This document shows, one piece after another, positions 11,133 to 23,868 of a DNA stretch of 64,000 bases. Positions within the stretch are counted from its first letter, which is position 1. Every line of letters starts with the position of its first letter. Location of the stretch: the NCBI RefSeq assembly GCF_932294415.1, contig NC_065543.1:47269777-47333776 (forward strand). Reading direction: 5' to 3'. Position numbers and translations under genes: made by a program. The notes under the pieces were generated by a model. That model was not told where the DNA came from. It saw nothing but the letters and a program-made list of their open reading frames with translations, and searched no databases. The DNA is from Quercus robur (Eukaryota; Streptophyta; Magnoliopsida; Fagales; Fagaceae).

Positions 11133-12960
11133 CATTAGTCATTGGACACATGCGCATACATGCCCACATATTCAAATGTATGAAAATTCCAGGAACACAT
11201 CCAATGTATCTTTCTTTTTTTATTCAGAAAAAGAAAATAAGTGTATCTTTTTATTTATTATACAATGTGCTTTAATGTCTAAACTTGTCACATCATTGAT
11301 ATACTATCTGTACTATGAGCATTTGGACATTAAATTCATGCTGAAACACAGATTAGGCCTAGTCAAATAAATGCCGAATTGCTGATCACAGCCATGATCA
11401 AAGAGTTCACTTATAAAAACAGCTCGCCCACAATGAGTCAATGACGTCCCAAGTGACCTATATTTGTAGCTTTCTCAAAAAAGTACTTATACTTATGGTT
11501 AGGTTGCAACAATAATCCACCTGCTCATCAGTAATCTGCTATTCAACAGGTCTTCTAAACATCTCAACTAAAATAGAAATTCTCAATTGGTTTAGAAAAG
11601 GAAATAGTGGATTCCCTCCCTCCTTTCGATGAGCAAGTTTGATCCAGAGGGGTATGATAAAAAGATTTAAACCAATGACCTCCGCTTAATAAGACATTAT
11701 CCGGACTATATTATCCAAAGAAATAGTACAGATTTCTTTACTTACTATCTTGAAAGAATTATATTCGAGATCAAGAAAGTGGATTCTTTTCTTCAACATA
11801 ACTTCTTCAAACCCCCAATTGAAGGAAAATTATTGCTTTATATTGTATTTATTACTATCATAATGGAAATTAGTCACACCCCAGGTGGGTAATTAGTCTT
11901 ATTTTTATGCATCATATCAATAATTTTCATTATATCAAAACATGCTTGATACACCTCATTCAACATATTTGATAGGCTTGTGTTACTATTTATTATATTG
12001 TTTCTTCTAATTTCTACCTAACTACCGTCCCATCCACTCACTTAAAATAAAGAGATTCGGAAATTTTTTTATGTAACAACGGGCATGCAGGTTGATTAGG
12101 CTATGATAATGCAGTGACCTTGACTTCATAGTCTAAATCTCTTCCAGAAAAATATGCTCTCTTTATTGAAGAGAAGTGGGTGAATATAGGATTCTATATT
12201 TTTGTTGCTTACTGCAACAGTAGCATTTTGTATCTTTCTTCAAATAATCAAATCCCACATCCCAAACGGGGGAACAAAGAATATGAAAAGTAGAAAAAAG
12301 CAGAATCATTAGAAAGTGATAGCTATAGTGTTGTGGTTTATTACTTGAAGATTTCTTCACTTATGGAGAGAATAAAAGAAAAATATGAGTTTATATCATA
12401 GCTTATTTAGCTTATTGCTAAAAATATGCTAAAGTATATTTGTATTTTGAAAAAGTAAGAAAAAAATGAGGTTTTAAAAAAATGTATATAAAAGTTAAAA
12501 AGCAAAATGCTAGCTTTTAAACTAGTCTCAAACACGCACGTAATTTTGATGAATTATAGTGAGCTGCATAAATTCTCTTCTATCGGTTCACCTTATTCTA
12601 ATTATGCATCTAATTGACAATTTGGAGAAGACATGAGAATCAAATGAGAAAATTGAAATTCAAGTTGATGTAAGAATCTAAATTTATTCTTCTTTTGGAC
12701 ACTTCCAGAGCAATCAAAGAGAAATGATATATTCGTGTCACCAATTTTCTTCACCAAGGTCCATAGTTCCTCAATTCTTATTCTACTAATAATTGAGGTC
12801 TAGAATTCTATCTTGTGAGTAAAAATTGACAATTTTAATTTACTCATATATGACAAATAAATAAACAAAACAACAGCTAGAAGGTGGAAAATGAGATTTT
12901 TTTTTTTTTTTAAAAAAAAAAAAAATTGCCTTACTGATAATAGATAGATTGTGGAAATAG
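11133..12960. other. Intergenic DNA, nothing recognised
   Basis: The first 200 bases are probably the PUX 3'UTR. The rest is AT-rich, with no supported gene or element end. It ends in a T run joined to an A run at about 12899-12925, just before the LINE. Confidence 0.45.
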
Positions 12961-12964
12961 TGTG

Positions 12965-15679
12965 AACATTGCAATGTACCTAAATAGGACCCTTATCACC
13001 CTTATCCTGAAATGTACCAATCGAAATCCCTAGGCAACTATCGGCCCATAAGTCTCTGTAACTCAATCTATAAGGTTGTTACCAAGCTTATAGTGAACAA
13101 AATTCCGCCTATGCTCCCTGGGTTGATCTCTCCTCTCCAAACAGCATTTGTTCCTGAGAGGAAAGGGGTAGACAACACAATTATAGTCCAAGAGCTTATT
13201 CATTCTATGTCCAAGAAAAAGGGGAGCAATGGGGTTATGGCTATAAAGATAGATTTGGAGAAAGTTTATGATCGCCTAGAATGGAGCTTTATCAGGGATA
13301 CTCTTTCATTGTTCAAGTTCCCTAAAGACCTCATCACTTTGATTATGAGTTGTGTCTCTTCCTCTTCAATTGCTATTCTTTTCAATGAGGGAGCCTTGGA
13401 ATCGTTTTGGCCATCTTGGGGTATTAGACAGGGAGACCCTCTATCTCCCTATCTTTTCATTCTTTGCATGGAGTGTTAGGGGCCTTGATAATGGAAAAGT
13501 GAAAAGCAAAGCTCTGGAATCCAGTTAAGGCATCTCGAGGAGGGTTAGCTCTCTCTCATTTATTCTTTGTGGATGACCTTGTCTTATTTGCTAAGGCAGA
13601 TAGGAAAACTATGTGGTTGTCAGGGATGCCTTAGATACATTTTGCTACTTATCGGGTCAGAAGGTGAGTTGTGAAAAGTCTAGGGTATTCTTTTCTTCGA
13701 ATGTGCCCCCTGAAGATAGGTTAGCTTTTTGCGATTTGCTGGAGTTTAGATCCATCCCTACCTTAAGGAAATATCTGGGGTTTCCCATCAAGCATACCTC
13801 CTCTCCCCAAGATTTTAGCTTCATTATTGAGAGAATGCAGAGTCGTCTAGCAAGCTGGAAAGCAAATCTTCTTTCCATTGCTGGTAGGCTGATTCTTACC
13901 CAATCAGTAACGTCTACCATCCTAAACTACTCAATGCAATGCTTTGCCCTTCCGCCAAAATTTTTGAAGAATGTGAATAGCTTAGTCACAATTTCCTTTG
14001 GGGATCTCCTAAGAACAAGAAAAAGCTGCACCTTATTGGTTGGAAGAAAATCACCAAACCTAAAAAGAAAAGAGGTTTGGGGATTCAAGCTGCTAAGGAA
14101 AAGAACACGACTTTGTTAGCAAAATTAAATTGGCATTTCAACACTGAGAAAGATTCCTTATGGGCTAGAGTTCTCTCCCAAAAATATGGTACCTATAGAA
14201 GACCTCAGAGCCACCTAGCCTCTCCTAAATCTTACTCTTCCACTTGGGCGGCCATGAAAAAATGGAATGTTGTTTCACTAGAGGAACAAAATGGCTAGCT
14301 AGTAAAGATAGTAGACTATCCTTTTGGTTTGATAAATGGCTAGATAAAGGGCCTTTGAGGAGTTTAATAAAGGGGCCTCTAAACAAGGGTGAAGACTAGC
14401 TTCTTCTAAGGGATATAATTGGGTTCAATGGGTGTTGATGGAATATATTGTTCTTCTTCCCAAAGCCCCTGACTCTTGAGATAAAAGCCACCCCGATCCC
14501 TCTCTCGAGTTATGGTACTGATCATATGACCTGGATCTCCTCCCTAAATGGTAAGTTTGAGCTCAAGGAAGCATACAAGCTAGCTATATGTGAAGATATC
14601 TATTATCAGCCATCCTTTCTCCCCTTTCTAGGAGAGTGGGTTTGGAAAGTTCCAACCATCCCCAAGGTACGGTGCTTCCTCTGGCAGTGCTGTTATCAAA
14701 GTATCCCAACCCATGCTATCCTTGCTGCGAGGGGTATTGACCTCCCTACTTGCTACCCAATGTGTAATGGAGCCTCAAAAACAATTTTACACCTCTTGCA
14801 TGATTGCCCCCTTGCCCAAGATTTCTGGAATTCCTTTCCTCCCTCCATGCAGCGCTCTTTGTTCTATGGAGCTAGACTGACGGATTGGCTTTCATTTAAA
14901 TTGCTATAATCCTCACTGCACCGAAGTCCCAGGTATTGATTGGGGAATTATTTTCTCACTTGGGATTAGGACCTTATGGCTTCATTGAAACAATGTGGTT
15001 TTTAGGGACAAAAGTCCTAGACAAAACTTGAGAACCGAGACTCTTGCTATGGCATCTGAAATTGCTTATCTTGGGTTGAATGAAAAGAAGGCAACGACCC
15101 GGCATACCATTCAGGTGAAGTGGCTATGGCCACCCATTAACTGGTTCAAGGTTAACTCAGATGGGTCGTCCTTAGGCAACTCGAGGATTGTAGGTGGTGG
15201 TGGGCTTATAAGAAATGAGAATGGAGAATGGGTTAGAGGGTATGCTAGGGCCATTGGTGCTACCACGAGCGTGGCAGCAGAGTTTTGGGCGTTAAGAGAT
15301 GGCATTCACCTATGCGTTGCTCTAAATCTACAGGCACTAATCTTTGAGCTAGATGCGAAGTTGGTAGTTGATTTGCTGAGGAAAGATGAAAGGCTTGAGA
15401 GTGGAAATGATACCATTCTGTTGGACTGCAGGAAGGGCTTGGGAGATATTCCTATGGTAAGAATTCAGCACTATTACCAGGAAGCCAACAAGTGTGCAGA
15501 TGCCTTGGCTAGAAGAGGAGCATGGCTTTCCCAGGACTTTGTCATCTTTTTGGATCCCCCCTCGAATGTATCCTTGCTACTTAGTTTAGATGCAATAGGG
15601 AATTTGTATGATCGCAGTGTTTCAGCTGCTGATCATTTTGTTTAGTTTTTATTAAATTCCTTCTTACCAAAAAAAAAAA
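12965..15679 (+). pseudogene. Decayed, 5'-truncated LINE: reverse transcriptase, zf-RVT region, RNase H
   Basis: Remnant of the second ORF of a plant non-LTR retrotransposon, broken into at least four frames. In 13012-13479 the reverse transcriptase fingers and palm start are visible (NYRPISLCN, the AIKIDLEKVYDRLEW block with the first catalytic Asp, GIRQGDPLSPYLF). The FVDD catalytic motif is at about 13566-13577 in another frame. Thumb and connection text (LSIAGRLILTQSV, then HNFLWG after a frameshift near 13985) continues to about 14300. A zf-RVT-like segment (VWKVPTIPKVRCFLWQ) is in 14448-14909. An RNase H domain (WFKVNSDGSSLGN, VAAEFWALRDGI, NKCADALARRGAW) is in 14995-15645. It ends CTTCTTACC plus an A tail. 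The endonuclease part is missing. It cannot be active. No target-site duplication was found, so the 5' limit is approximate. Confidence 0.88.
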
Positions 15680-15940
15680 AGGGTTAACATCCTTAACCCC
15701 TTTTCCTCTCTCTTTTGTGTGTAAGTGTGTTTATTTCTCAAAAAAAAAAAAAAGGGATAATTGTCTCACATTGTTTAAGAGAGTGTGTTGTAGGTAGTAT
15801 AACTTGCTTCACCTTCCCTTAAAAGTTACCATAACTTTTGAGTGGAGTTTGTGGCATGCCTTTATGTTAAAACCCCTTTCCCTCTCCCCTGTGTGTGTGA
15901 CTGTGTTTGTTTCTAAAAAAAATAAATAAAAAAAAGGTTA
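15680..15940 (+). repeat. Serial A-tailed repeats behind the LINE
   Basis: Two copies of a T/C-rich then GT-rich segment (CCTTTTCCTCTCTC..GTGTGT..TTTCT) each end in an A run, at about 15739-15753 and 15916-15935, after the LINE's own tail at 15669. This looks like repeated 3' ends of retroposed units or slippage in a tail. No coding content. Confidence 0.5.
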
Positions 15941-16845
15941 GCACCCTTAATTCTAAACTCTAAACTAGGCAATAAATGAAAATTCATAAAGACTCCCCAA
16001 CAAAAAAAAATAATGTAAATAAAAACAACTAAAAAAGTGAGTTCAAGTTCACTTAATTGGTAAGCGCCTACACCAAAAACTAATTAGTGCTTTGGCATGA
16101 TGATATAAAAAAAAAAAAAAAACAATCATTATAAAGTAGACATTACAGGTGGAAATTCTATCATATGTATATAAATAGTAATAATAAAAAAAAAAAACTA
16201 AATAATGGGTGGATTTGTACATTTAAGGATGTTTTTACTTTTAAAAAAAATGTTTTTTAGAGTCTTCAAATAACCAATAATGTATAAGATGATAATTGAA
16301 GTTCATTATTCCATTTGAGAATAAATTATTTAGCATTTTGTTAAAAAAAAAATGATAAAAGTGTGCTAAAGTATACTTATATTTTGAAAAAAGAAATTAA
16401 AAAAGTTATACATAAAAGTTAAATAACAAAAAGTTAGCTTATAAGTTATTCCCAAATACAAAAATAGAATTACTTTTAACTTATTTTCTTTTATTTAGTG
16501 GATAGCTATAACAAGATACAGTACAACCCAATTTCTTTCGTTTCTATTACCACTTAACAAAAGCATAAGCAAAAAGTCTAGATGCAATGGGCTTAGAAAA
16601 TCACACCTGGGCCTACATGGAGTTATCAAAGTCATCAATAGCTGCCATCAAAATGCGAATGCTTTCAATTGGTTGGGGATATCATGGAAAATGGAGATGG
16701 GCCAAGCCCGTAGATGGTTGAGGCAGTTTTCCAACAAACTTCTTCCGAAAAAAGCCTTGGCTTGTCTCCTTAGTCCTCATTATTTATTTATTTATTTTAT
16801 TACTCTAATGGGAATAATTATTGCTGGCAAAAAAATTATAACTTT
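15941..16845. other. AT-rich intergenic DNA, nothing firm
   Basis: Several A runs are present. A SINE-like fragment may exist at about 16040-16125 (CTTAATTGGTAAGCGCC followed later by 16 A's), but box B and duplications are not convincing. No gene supported. Confidence 0.35.
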
Positions 16846-17830
16846 TTTTTTTTATTATTATAGAATTTTAAATTATAGTGTCCACTTCATGATTGTATTT
16901 GTAGGGACACGGTTCGAATCCTAAGCCCAAAAATGTAAAGGATTTAGGTCCAAAGAGCCCAATATAATGAATTTGAAAAAAGTGGGTTGAAAATCTAAGT
17001 TCTAATGAGTTGGGTAGCAATTATAGTGGATCCAAATGACTATAAAGTAAAAATAGACTGGTTGTATTTAATGAAAATCGTCCTCAATACAGTCCGAGGA
17101 GATCAATTCTTGTATATATCTCTTGAAGTTAGTTACAAATATTGTTCTTATTGCTATAGTGATTCTCTCTTAATTCTCTAATCCCACATCATTAGGGTCT
17201 TCTCTTTGTTTTATATTATTTTCCTCCTTTCATCTCTACCATCCACGTTTAGAGTAAATTGTTGGTGTTGATCCTTGTCCCATCAGCAGTTTCTTGAAAC
17301 CTCTGATAGTAGTTATAAGGCTAAAAATTACTGTTCAGGTATCACTTCCTCATTAATGCGGCCAGAGAATTAGTTACAGAGTATTCAATACAGTAGTGGC
17401 AGCTTTCTCTTAGATATTTCTTAGTCCTTATCTATCTCGTACCTCCTGGATATGTATCCTTACCAATAGAATTTTCTAGAATATTGTTCTGGATGGTGGA
17501 CCACAGCTTTGGACCTCGGCTTTGATCAACCGAGGTGGCATCCCTTCTCGGATCACTTTCCTGAACTCTCATGACCATACCTCACCTCTTCATTCAGTGA
17601 CACAAACTCCCTTGATAGTGTTTCCCCGTCCTCAGACTACCTAATGTCTTCGGATTGGGCCCCCGGCCCAACATATACATAGATACGCACTATTAGGCCT
17701 ACCAACCCTACAATATTTTTTATCATCAGACCAAAACACTAATCGATTTTTGGTGTAAGTGGAGATTAAACTCTAAATCTCTTATTTAATCGTTAAAATT
17801 TTTACCAATTGAGCTAATTAGAATCTATAA
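16846..17830 (-). mobile_element. tRNA-derived SINE, split by a solo LTR
   Basis: On the minus strand the SINE head is at 17830-17713, with an A box TTAGCTCAATTGGTAAA and a decayed B box; the body resumes at 16899-16846 and ends in a T run on the plus strand (the A tail). The related copy at 23869-24040 is continuous through the same point (GTCCACTCTATGATGATTG, then TTTATCATCA), which shows where the LTR at 16900-17712 went in. Confidence 0.7.
16900..17712 (-). mobile_element. Solo LTR (813 bp) inserted in a SINE
   Basis: Ends are a perfect inverted TGTAGGG...CCCTACA. The flanking 5-mers are GTATT (16895-16899) and ATATT (17713-17717), a duplication with one change. Internal G/C blocks (GGGCCCCCGGCCCAA reading on the same strand near 17660, and CGAGG repeats) resemble the solo LTR at 56964-57610 in opposite orientation, so the two are probably the same or a sister family. 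The minus strand is assigned from that comparison. No coding sequence lies inside. Confidence 0.72.
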
Positions 17831-18425
17831 GATTGAATTACAAAGGATTACAAAGTATGAGAGGGTGAAATCGAGTTTATATTTTAGGGGTCAAAGCATT
17901 AATCAAATACTGTAATTTTCATTAGTAGTAATCTTTGAACAAGTTAGTAGTTTATTGACCACTTGGACCTATTCATTAAAAACAATTTATAATTATTTGT
18001 CAACTTTTTAAAGTTCAAAAGTTGAACTACATTATCTGTAATGATTAGGTTATATTTTTCAAGATTTGTGTTGTCTTATCAATAAATCTTGCCTATCCCA
18101 AAACAAATTCATGTGCCTATAGATAATCCAAAACTTGATCTAAGAATAGGTTTCACAGTATTTATTATTATTATTATTTTAAAGCTTATTTGCATATGTA
18201 CTTCATTTTTTAAGGTCGAAATGTACAATTGTACTTATTCTAACTTTCAGTAAAATAAACTTTCAATTATAAAACTAGTCCAAATGTGCACTTACAGAAT
18301 TTAATTCTTGCAACTAGTTGAAAGCTTAGGGATTTTTGTTCCTTAGGAAATTTTAGAAATTGGTTAATAAAGAAGATTTTTGTTTTGTTTTTGGAATGGG
18401 CCACCATCTACAGCTATGGGCTATG

Positions 18426-18463
<38 letters not shown>

Positions 18464-19104
18464 TGGCTCTTTGGGCCCTTTTTTTTTTTTTTTTGGGGGG
18501 GGGTGGGGGGGATTGAAACTGGATTTCAATTTTGGAGAGACTAGATTTTTTTTTGAGACAAAAAATTTCAAATCTATATATGTATATCTATGTAATTTTT
18601 TCCTGAAATTTTAAGGAGAGCCATGGCCTTTGTGACCCAATGATGTCTCTTATAAAAATGAGAAATTCATGATTTAATTTGTTAGAAGGGTGTGAATTAA
18701 ACTAATTGGAAAAATTTTTAAAATATAAAAACTAATATAAAGTATTAATTTTTCCCATATGGTTCCGCCACTTACAATTGTAGAAAAAATACAACCCAAA
18801 TTTAAATAGTGCAACCGATCTCCTGGTCAGTTTCTCGTTCACGATAGCAATGTATTTTGTTGGGCACAAGTTACTGATATTGATATATAGCAATTGCTTG
18901 TGACTTGTAATGTGAAGCAAAAACTGAGTTTTGTTTCATTTATTATAAATTAGAGTTCAAATCAAAACCAAAGCGGCAACTTTTGAGTGAGACATAGTAC
19001 TGCAAATTTTCAGGCCTCACTTATGGTTGTGAGACTATATTTTGGTCTTTCAACAAATGACGAACCATTATGATAGAAATCAATTTGTGTCCACTAGTCA
19101 CAAA
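17831..19104. other. Intergenic DNA with a T tract and a T-to-G tract
   Basis: A pure T run spans about 18428-18462 and a second T run changes into a G run at about 18479-18511. The rest is AT-rich, with no gene or element end that I can support. Confidence 0.5.
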
Positions 19105-19606
19105 TAAGGTTGTTCAACCCACCTAGATACTTGACTCACCCAATAAATTCAACTGGATCTAAGCCAACTATCGTCCGACTCGACTATTCTAGTGGTCAGT
19201 AGCGAGTTGGTTGATAGTCTTCTCCCCCAAAACTCAAAAAAAACTTGAACCAACTGACTAGTATAAGATTTTTTGGTGGAAATTTCTAAATTCAGTAAGA
19301 TTTCCACTAAATCTAGTCGGATCTCACCAAATCTTGTGAGATTTATGCCAGATCTTGTGAAATCTCATCAAATTTTTATTAGATTTGGCAAAATTTCATC
19401 AGATTTTCACCATTCAATCTTCAAATTTTCACCATTTTCAGATCTACGATGCTGACCAAACCAACCACCACTCATTGAAGGCCCAATCTAATTGATTAGA
19501 TCAATCTCTCAGGTCAACGACGGTTGAGACATGCACTGCCTGATCAAGTCAGGTCAGATATGAGTTAAGCCTAAACTCAATTCAATCCGACCTGTGGACA
19601 GCCCTA
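19105..19606. mobile_element. Non-autonomous hAT-like element (about 500 bp)
   Basis: The left end TAAGGTTGTTCAACCCACC and the reverse complement of the right end, TAGGGCTGTCCACAGGTC, match at most positions and fit the hAT-type TAGGGNTGTNCA terminus. The candidate 8 bp flanks (GTCACAAA and ATCATGAG) agree at only about half their positions, so the target-site duplication is weak. The interior contains degenerate repeats of roughly 20 bp (about 19280-19420) built on AAATCT, TCAC and GATTT words. Confidence 0.5.
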
Positions 19607-20699
19607 ATCATGAGCTTTTTTATTTAACTTTTAATTTAGTTTGATTACGTAAAAAATAAAAAAAATAAATAAAAAAATAAAAAACCAAATAGTTGATATC
19701 ATTATCATACGACACTCAAGTACTCAACACCTAATCCATCGCTATTTTGTATTTAATAAGTTACAAACAAAATAAAACACACCTAAACCATCGCTTTTTG
19801 CATTTGTTACAAACAAAATAAAACAAAACGAAACAAAGCAAAAACAAAAGGAGGTAGTGCCTTTCCTTGTCCGCACCGTTTTGCAAAACACCACAGCAAG
19901 TTGCTTTACCATTTCTCTAGAACATAGTGTCACTCGGACGTTACGTATAGTATGACCATGTTGCAAGCTTCCAATAGTCAAAAATAAACTACAAGAAGAC
20001 AATCACACACTTCGTACCTTAAGACACAACTTTTGGGACCGCAAAATAATGAAGCCTAAACAATGTCTTTTATCATCACCACAACAATATACTTCCAATA
20101 AGTCTCCCAGCAAAGGTCAATTTTTCGACCAGGATCATTATTGCCTTAGGTCCCTATTGATCAACCTCCACAACCATAGTGTAAAAGTAAAGTAGCTGTA
20201 TACAATTAAACAAATACCTTGTTAGCAATAACTTTTGCTAGCAATGTGGGTACCCATGTGATACACACTATACCAATTTAAGTTCATTATAGCTAGTTAA
20301 TTAGCTTTGAGTCTTCAAGATTTTCAAGTGGGGCACTCAAGTTTTCAGCATTTCTTGGTAGAAAAGAGTTAAATTTTTATATACGTATCAGAAAGATAAC
20401 AACACATGGTATCCACTATGGCACTATCTGCATACAAAGTAGATGATCTATCACCATCTTATTCTATCTTCACTATAGGCACTAAGGTGTAGTGGTAATG
20501 CACTCATGTATGCTTGGCTAACAAGCATGTTGGTACCAGCTACTAGTGTGGCGTGCTTGTATCATAATGGCATTGCAATTTTGACCATATATGGCTTATC
20601 TTGTGAAGATAAAATGATTTCAGATTAGAATTTAGGTGAACTTACTAACATTTCTTTCCAGGTCCAAAAGATCACTAAAATCTGACTAACTTTTCAATC
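19607..20699. other. Intergenic DNA, nothing recognised
   Basis: AT-rich with A/T runs at about 19650-19685. Sequence near 20405 (CACATGGTATCC) resembles an initiator-tRNA primer-binding site, but I could not find an LTR end next to it. No gene supported. Confidence 0.4.
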
Positions 20700-20951
20700 G
20701 AACTGAATTCATATTGCAGTTACTATGTTCCGGTTAAGTTCATGTGCTTTTCATTTTTAGCGGATCAAAACCCTTAATTGTGATAGTTCTGGCTTTAAAT
20801 TCATAGTCCCAACTTTAAATTGCCGTAATAGATGTGGCAGTTCTTAAAAGCGTTGTATTATAGTGGCGATTTTCAAAACTACTAAAAAAAAAAAAAAAAA
20901 ACAAAAAACAAAAAAACAAAAACATTGCTATAGAACCAGTTTTTTGTAGTG
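20700..20951. mobile_element. CACTA-like transposon end
   Basis: The segment ends ACCAGTTTTTTGTAGTG at 20951, the reverse complement of a CACTACAAAAAACTGG terminus as used by CACTA (En/Spm) elements. Inward are subterminal-style repeats such as TAGTGGCGATTTTCAAAAC and ACTTTAAATTGCCGTAATAG. The opposite end was not found, so this is a fragment or a partner lies outside my recognition. The inner limit is approximate. Confidence 0.45.
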
Positions 20952-21289
20952 GTATAATAGTAGCTAATTGTATTCACTTTCTCGGTAACCATTGGATAAT
21001 TATGATTTCATTATTGCTAATTTTCACATTCTTTTGGGATGATGACCTGCATGATCACTCCTACCGCAATGGAATCTCCTTAGGGACATGGCTCTATTAT
21101 TTTAGACATAGAATTTGCAAACATCGATAAGAATAATATAAAGTGAATGTAAAAAAATTAGTGCCCATACATGAGAATGATCAAGAAGAATTACTTCAAA
21201 AGCTAGCTATGAGAATAAAATCTACCACCTAAATAACTTAGCTGTTTACAGTTTACTCATACGATTCCTCTTTAGTAGCAGAACTTTGC

Positions 21290-21339
<50 letters not shown>

Positions 21340-22711
21340 CTTGGTTGCTACGTAACCTTTTAAAAAGCATGGCAATGGCAGCCTTTTCCAAACAGAACAT
21401 ATTTTTATGTGCGTACACACTGCCCTTAAACTACATTAATTTTTTTCTTTATGCTTTATATTCTATAACTAATTAACACAAACTTCAAGAGGATAAAATC
21501 TAGGAAGACTTGGAAAATATACATTCTTCAAGGTTTGTGGGGTCTGGAATCTATTCTCTCTCAAGGACTCAAACCCAACTTTACAAAGGGGTATGAATAT
21601 GTATCATACTAGCTATGGTTCCAAAAATTAAAGAACCTTATACATTGTGATTGCATGACAGTTGGTTTTTAGAGACAGTGGACCAGTATTATTCTGCAAC
21701 AGTACTCCTTTATTTTTGCCGAATAGGTAGTTGAGAGAGTGAGTGGGTCTTTGTGAAAAGAAGAGAGAATTAAAGAATGGTATGAGAAGAGAAGCATTTT
21801 GAAGTGGCAAGCATCATTGCTCAGAACCCCAGAAAAAGAGTGACCAGGTTGAGGGCCCATACCTTTGTGCTATATGCCACACTATATTAATGCCAGGCCA
21901 TGTTCAAAAAGAATTACTACTAGTAGCTTGTAGGTTTCTACATGGGAATATGGTAACTTTCAAAAAGAAAAAATGGCTTAAATTTTGAAGTACACAGCAA
22001 ACACCCATCTTTCTACTAAAGTGTTTAGCAAAATACTCCTATTTTAGAACTTAATTTTTGTGTGAAACTTATTAATGTCTTCAAAATTGAGTTCTATGCG
22101 TATTTTTTTAGCAGAACTCGATATTAGCAATATCAAATTCTACTTAAATTATAAAAAAAAATTTAAGTGGCAAAATATGCTAATGCCGAGTTCCAAAAAC
22201 ATTGATATTTTGCTAAATACTTTAGAAATATGAGTGTTTTGCTACATGATTTTTGCCCGCTTTCAAAAAACATAGTTACAAAAATTTTATATGAAAATTT
22301 TATCATACACTTCTTCATGATCCTGGCCATTTTGGTATTTCAATTTTGATTAAATGTACTGCTTTTAACTTGCACCTTCTATTGGAACTGGAAGTACTGA
22401 TGTGTGTGTTGAATTTCCTTGAGTGAAAACTGAATGTGGGGGCCCTTTTTACCTCGACATACAAATGCCTTTTTAATATCTTCTTCTCTTTCTCTTCAGA
22501 ATTCTGGTTGAACTTCTTAAAAGCTTGAGTTATGACTGACATGAACCTCAAAAAATTCAAAAAGGAATGCACCATAAACTCATGGACATCTAAAAAGTAA
22601 TAAGCAGTGTTAAGAGACACTTGAAAGAATGACTTCTAATTGGTGTAATGTCATTTTCACGAGTCTATTATCAACATTATTTTTTATTTTACCTTAATAA
22701 CAATATGCTAT

Positions 22712-22747
<36 letters not shown>

Positions 22748-22860
22748 ACAATATGCTATCGCAACGATGGTGAAAAATATCATGAAATTTTTTGCCTCAA
22801 TAGAAAAGCAAAATCGTGGAACATGGAAAATCACTGCAAATAAAAAAAATAAAAAATTAA
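20952..22860. other. Intergenic DNA with a TA microsatellite
   Basis: A TA run of about 42 bp spans 21296-21337 and an A run spans about 22718-22745. Open frames on the minus strand at 21628-21860 and 22315-22620 show no known domain or splice structure. Confidence 0.5.
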
Positions 22861-22861
22861 G

Positions 22862-22918
22862 AGTTAGATCCCAGGTGAGGAGAAATGTTAGAATATTAAT
22901 AAAATGATTAGATTTATC
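22862..22918 (+). mobile_element. TRIM fragment (polypurine tract plus part of an LTR)
   Basis: GGTGAGGAGAAATGTTAGAA and the following AAAATGATTAGATTTATC correspond to the polypurine tract and start of the right LTR of the TRIM at 52549-52829. The match stops at the T run at 22919, where the neighbouring SINE begins. The rest of the TRIM is absent. Confidence 0.5.
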
Positions 22919-23085
22919 TTTTTTTTTTTTTTTTTTTTTGAGATAGAAATCCTACTTTAGCGTAATCTAAAGGTATATGTGTGTGAAACTTCATTTTGGA
23001 GACTTGAATCCTGATCCTTCCCTCCCACCCTATAAGAACCTGTACTTGTAGAGTGATTATCATGCCAAGGGTATGCTCACTCACT
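22919..23085 (-). mobile_element. tRNA-derived SINE, minus strand
   Basis: On the minus strand the element reads GGCATGATAATCACTCTAC (A-box region), then GGATTCAAGTCTCC (B box), and a body ending CTATCTC before the A tail, seen as a T run at 22919-22938. This differs from the SINE family at 16846 and 23869. Target-site duplications were not identified, so the 5' end is approximate. Confidence 0.6.
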
Positions 23086-23868
23086 GCACAGGAACTTATA
23101 CTTGTATAGTATTAAAATTGCACAATAAATTCACTATTTTCACTATTTTCTAATATTATAAATAATGTCTCAATTTCATTAGTCATTCCAATGGTACCAA
23201 AGACTTTAATGGCTTGTATAGATGTCGGCACGGTGGTCTTCGACTACATTGACATCGTGTACCGATGATCCTGACATTCATAACATCTAGCTAGCAAGCC
23301 CCACTGATCAAATAAAGGCACTATGGTCCTACAGCATTATTATTTCCTTGTGGAATTATTACAATGATTTTATGACCCCTCTTTGGAGTAGAAAATATAA
23401 TCTGCCTCTTGAAAATCTGTTAAGCATGTTAGCTAGACTTTTGGAATCTATGAGGCATGCATTGCGGCCAAGATAAAATTAAAAAAAATGGATGTCATAA
23501 TTGTGTCAACAATCAAGGAACATTGGTTTTGTTTTTTGTGCTTGATAAAAGAAAATGTATTAACTGATTATGTTAGCTTCACTTTCATCTCATTTATTTG
23601 TATTGGTGTATGCTTTTACCATTTCTAAACCGAAATTATTAAATGACTGTTTGTTTGATTGGTAATAAACAAATAGGTAGCAAAGTGGAAGATATAGCCT
23701 TAATTACTTCATGGACAAAGAACTCTCTGATAAGAGTTGTAATAATCAAGTCACCCATATATCAACCAAATTAATAAATGAGTTTCATGTGAGAAGTTGA
23801 GATCACTTCTGAAAAATGAGTAAAAAATTGAATAAGATAGCATTCACTCATTGGTTATTTACATTTTT

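Noticed and set aside
17785-17830. A tRNA gene on the minus strand (A-box like head)
   Set aside because: Only the A box is good; the B box is decayed and no cloverleaf closes. It fits the head of a SINE whose copies share it.
20395-20420. Primer-binding-site-like TGGTATCC as the start of an LTR retrotransposon
   Set aside because: No LTR end precedes it and no matching second LTR follows.
22315-22620. Minus-strand open frame of 101 residues
   Set aside because: No family match that I recognise and no flanking gene signals; treated as chance.
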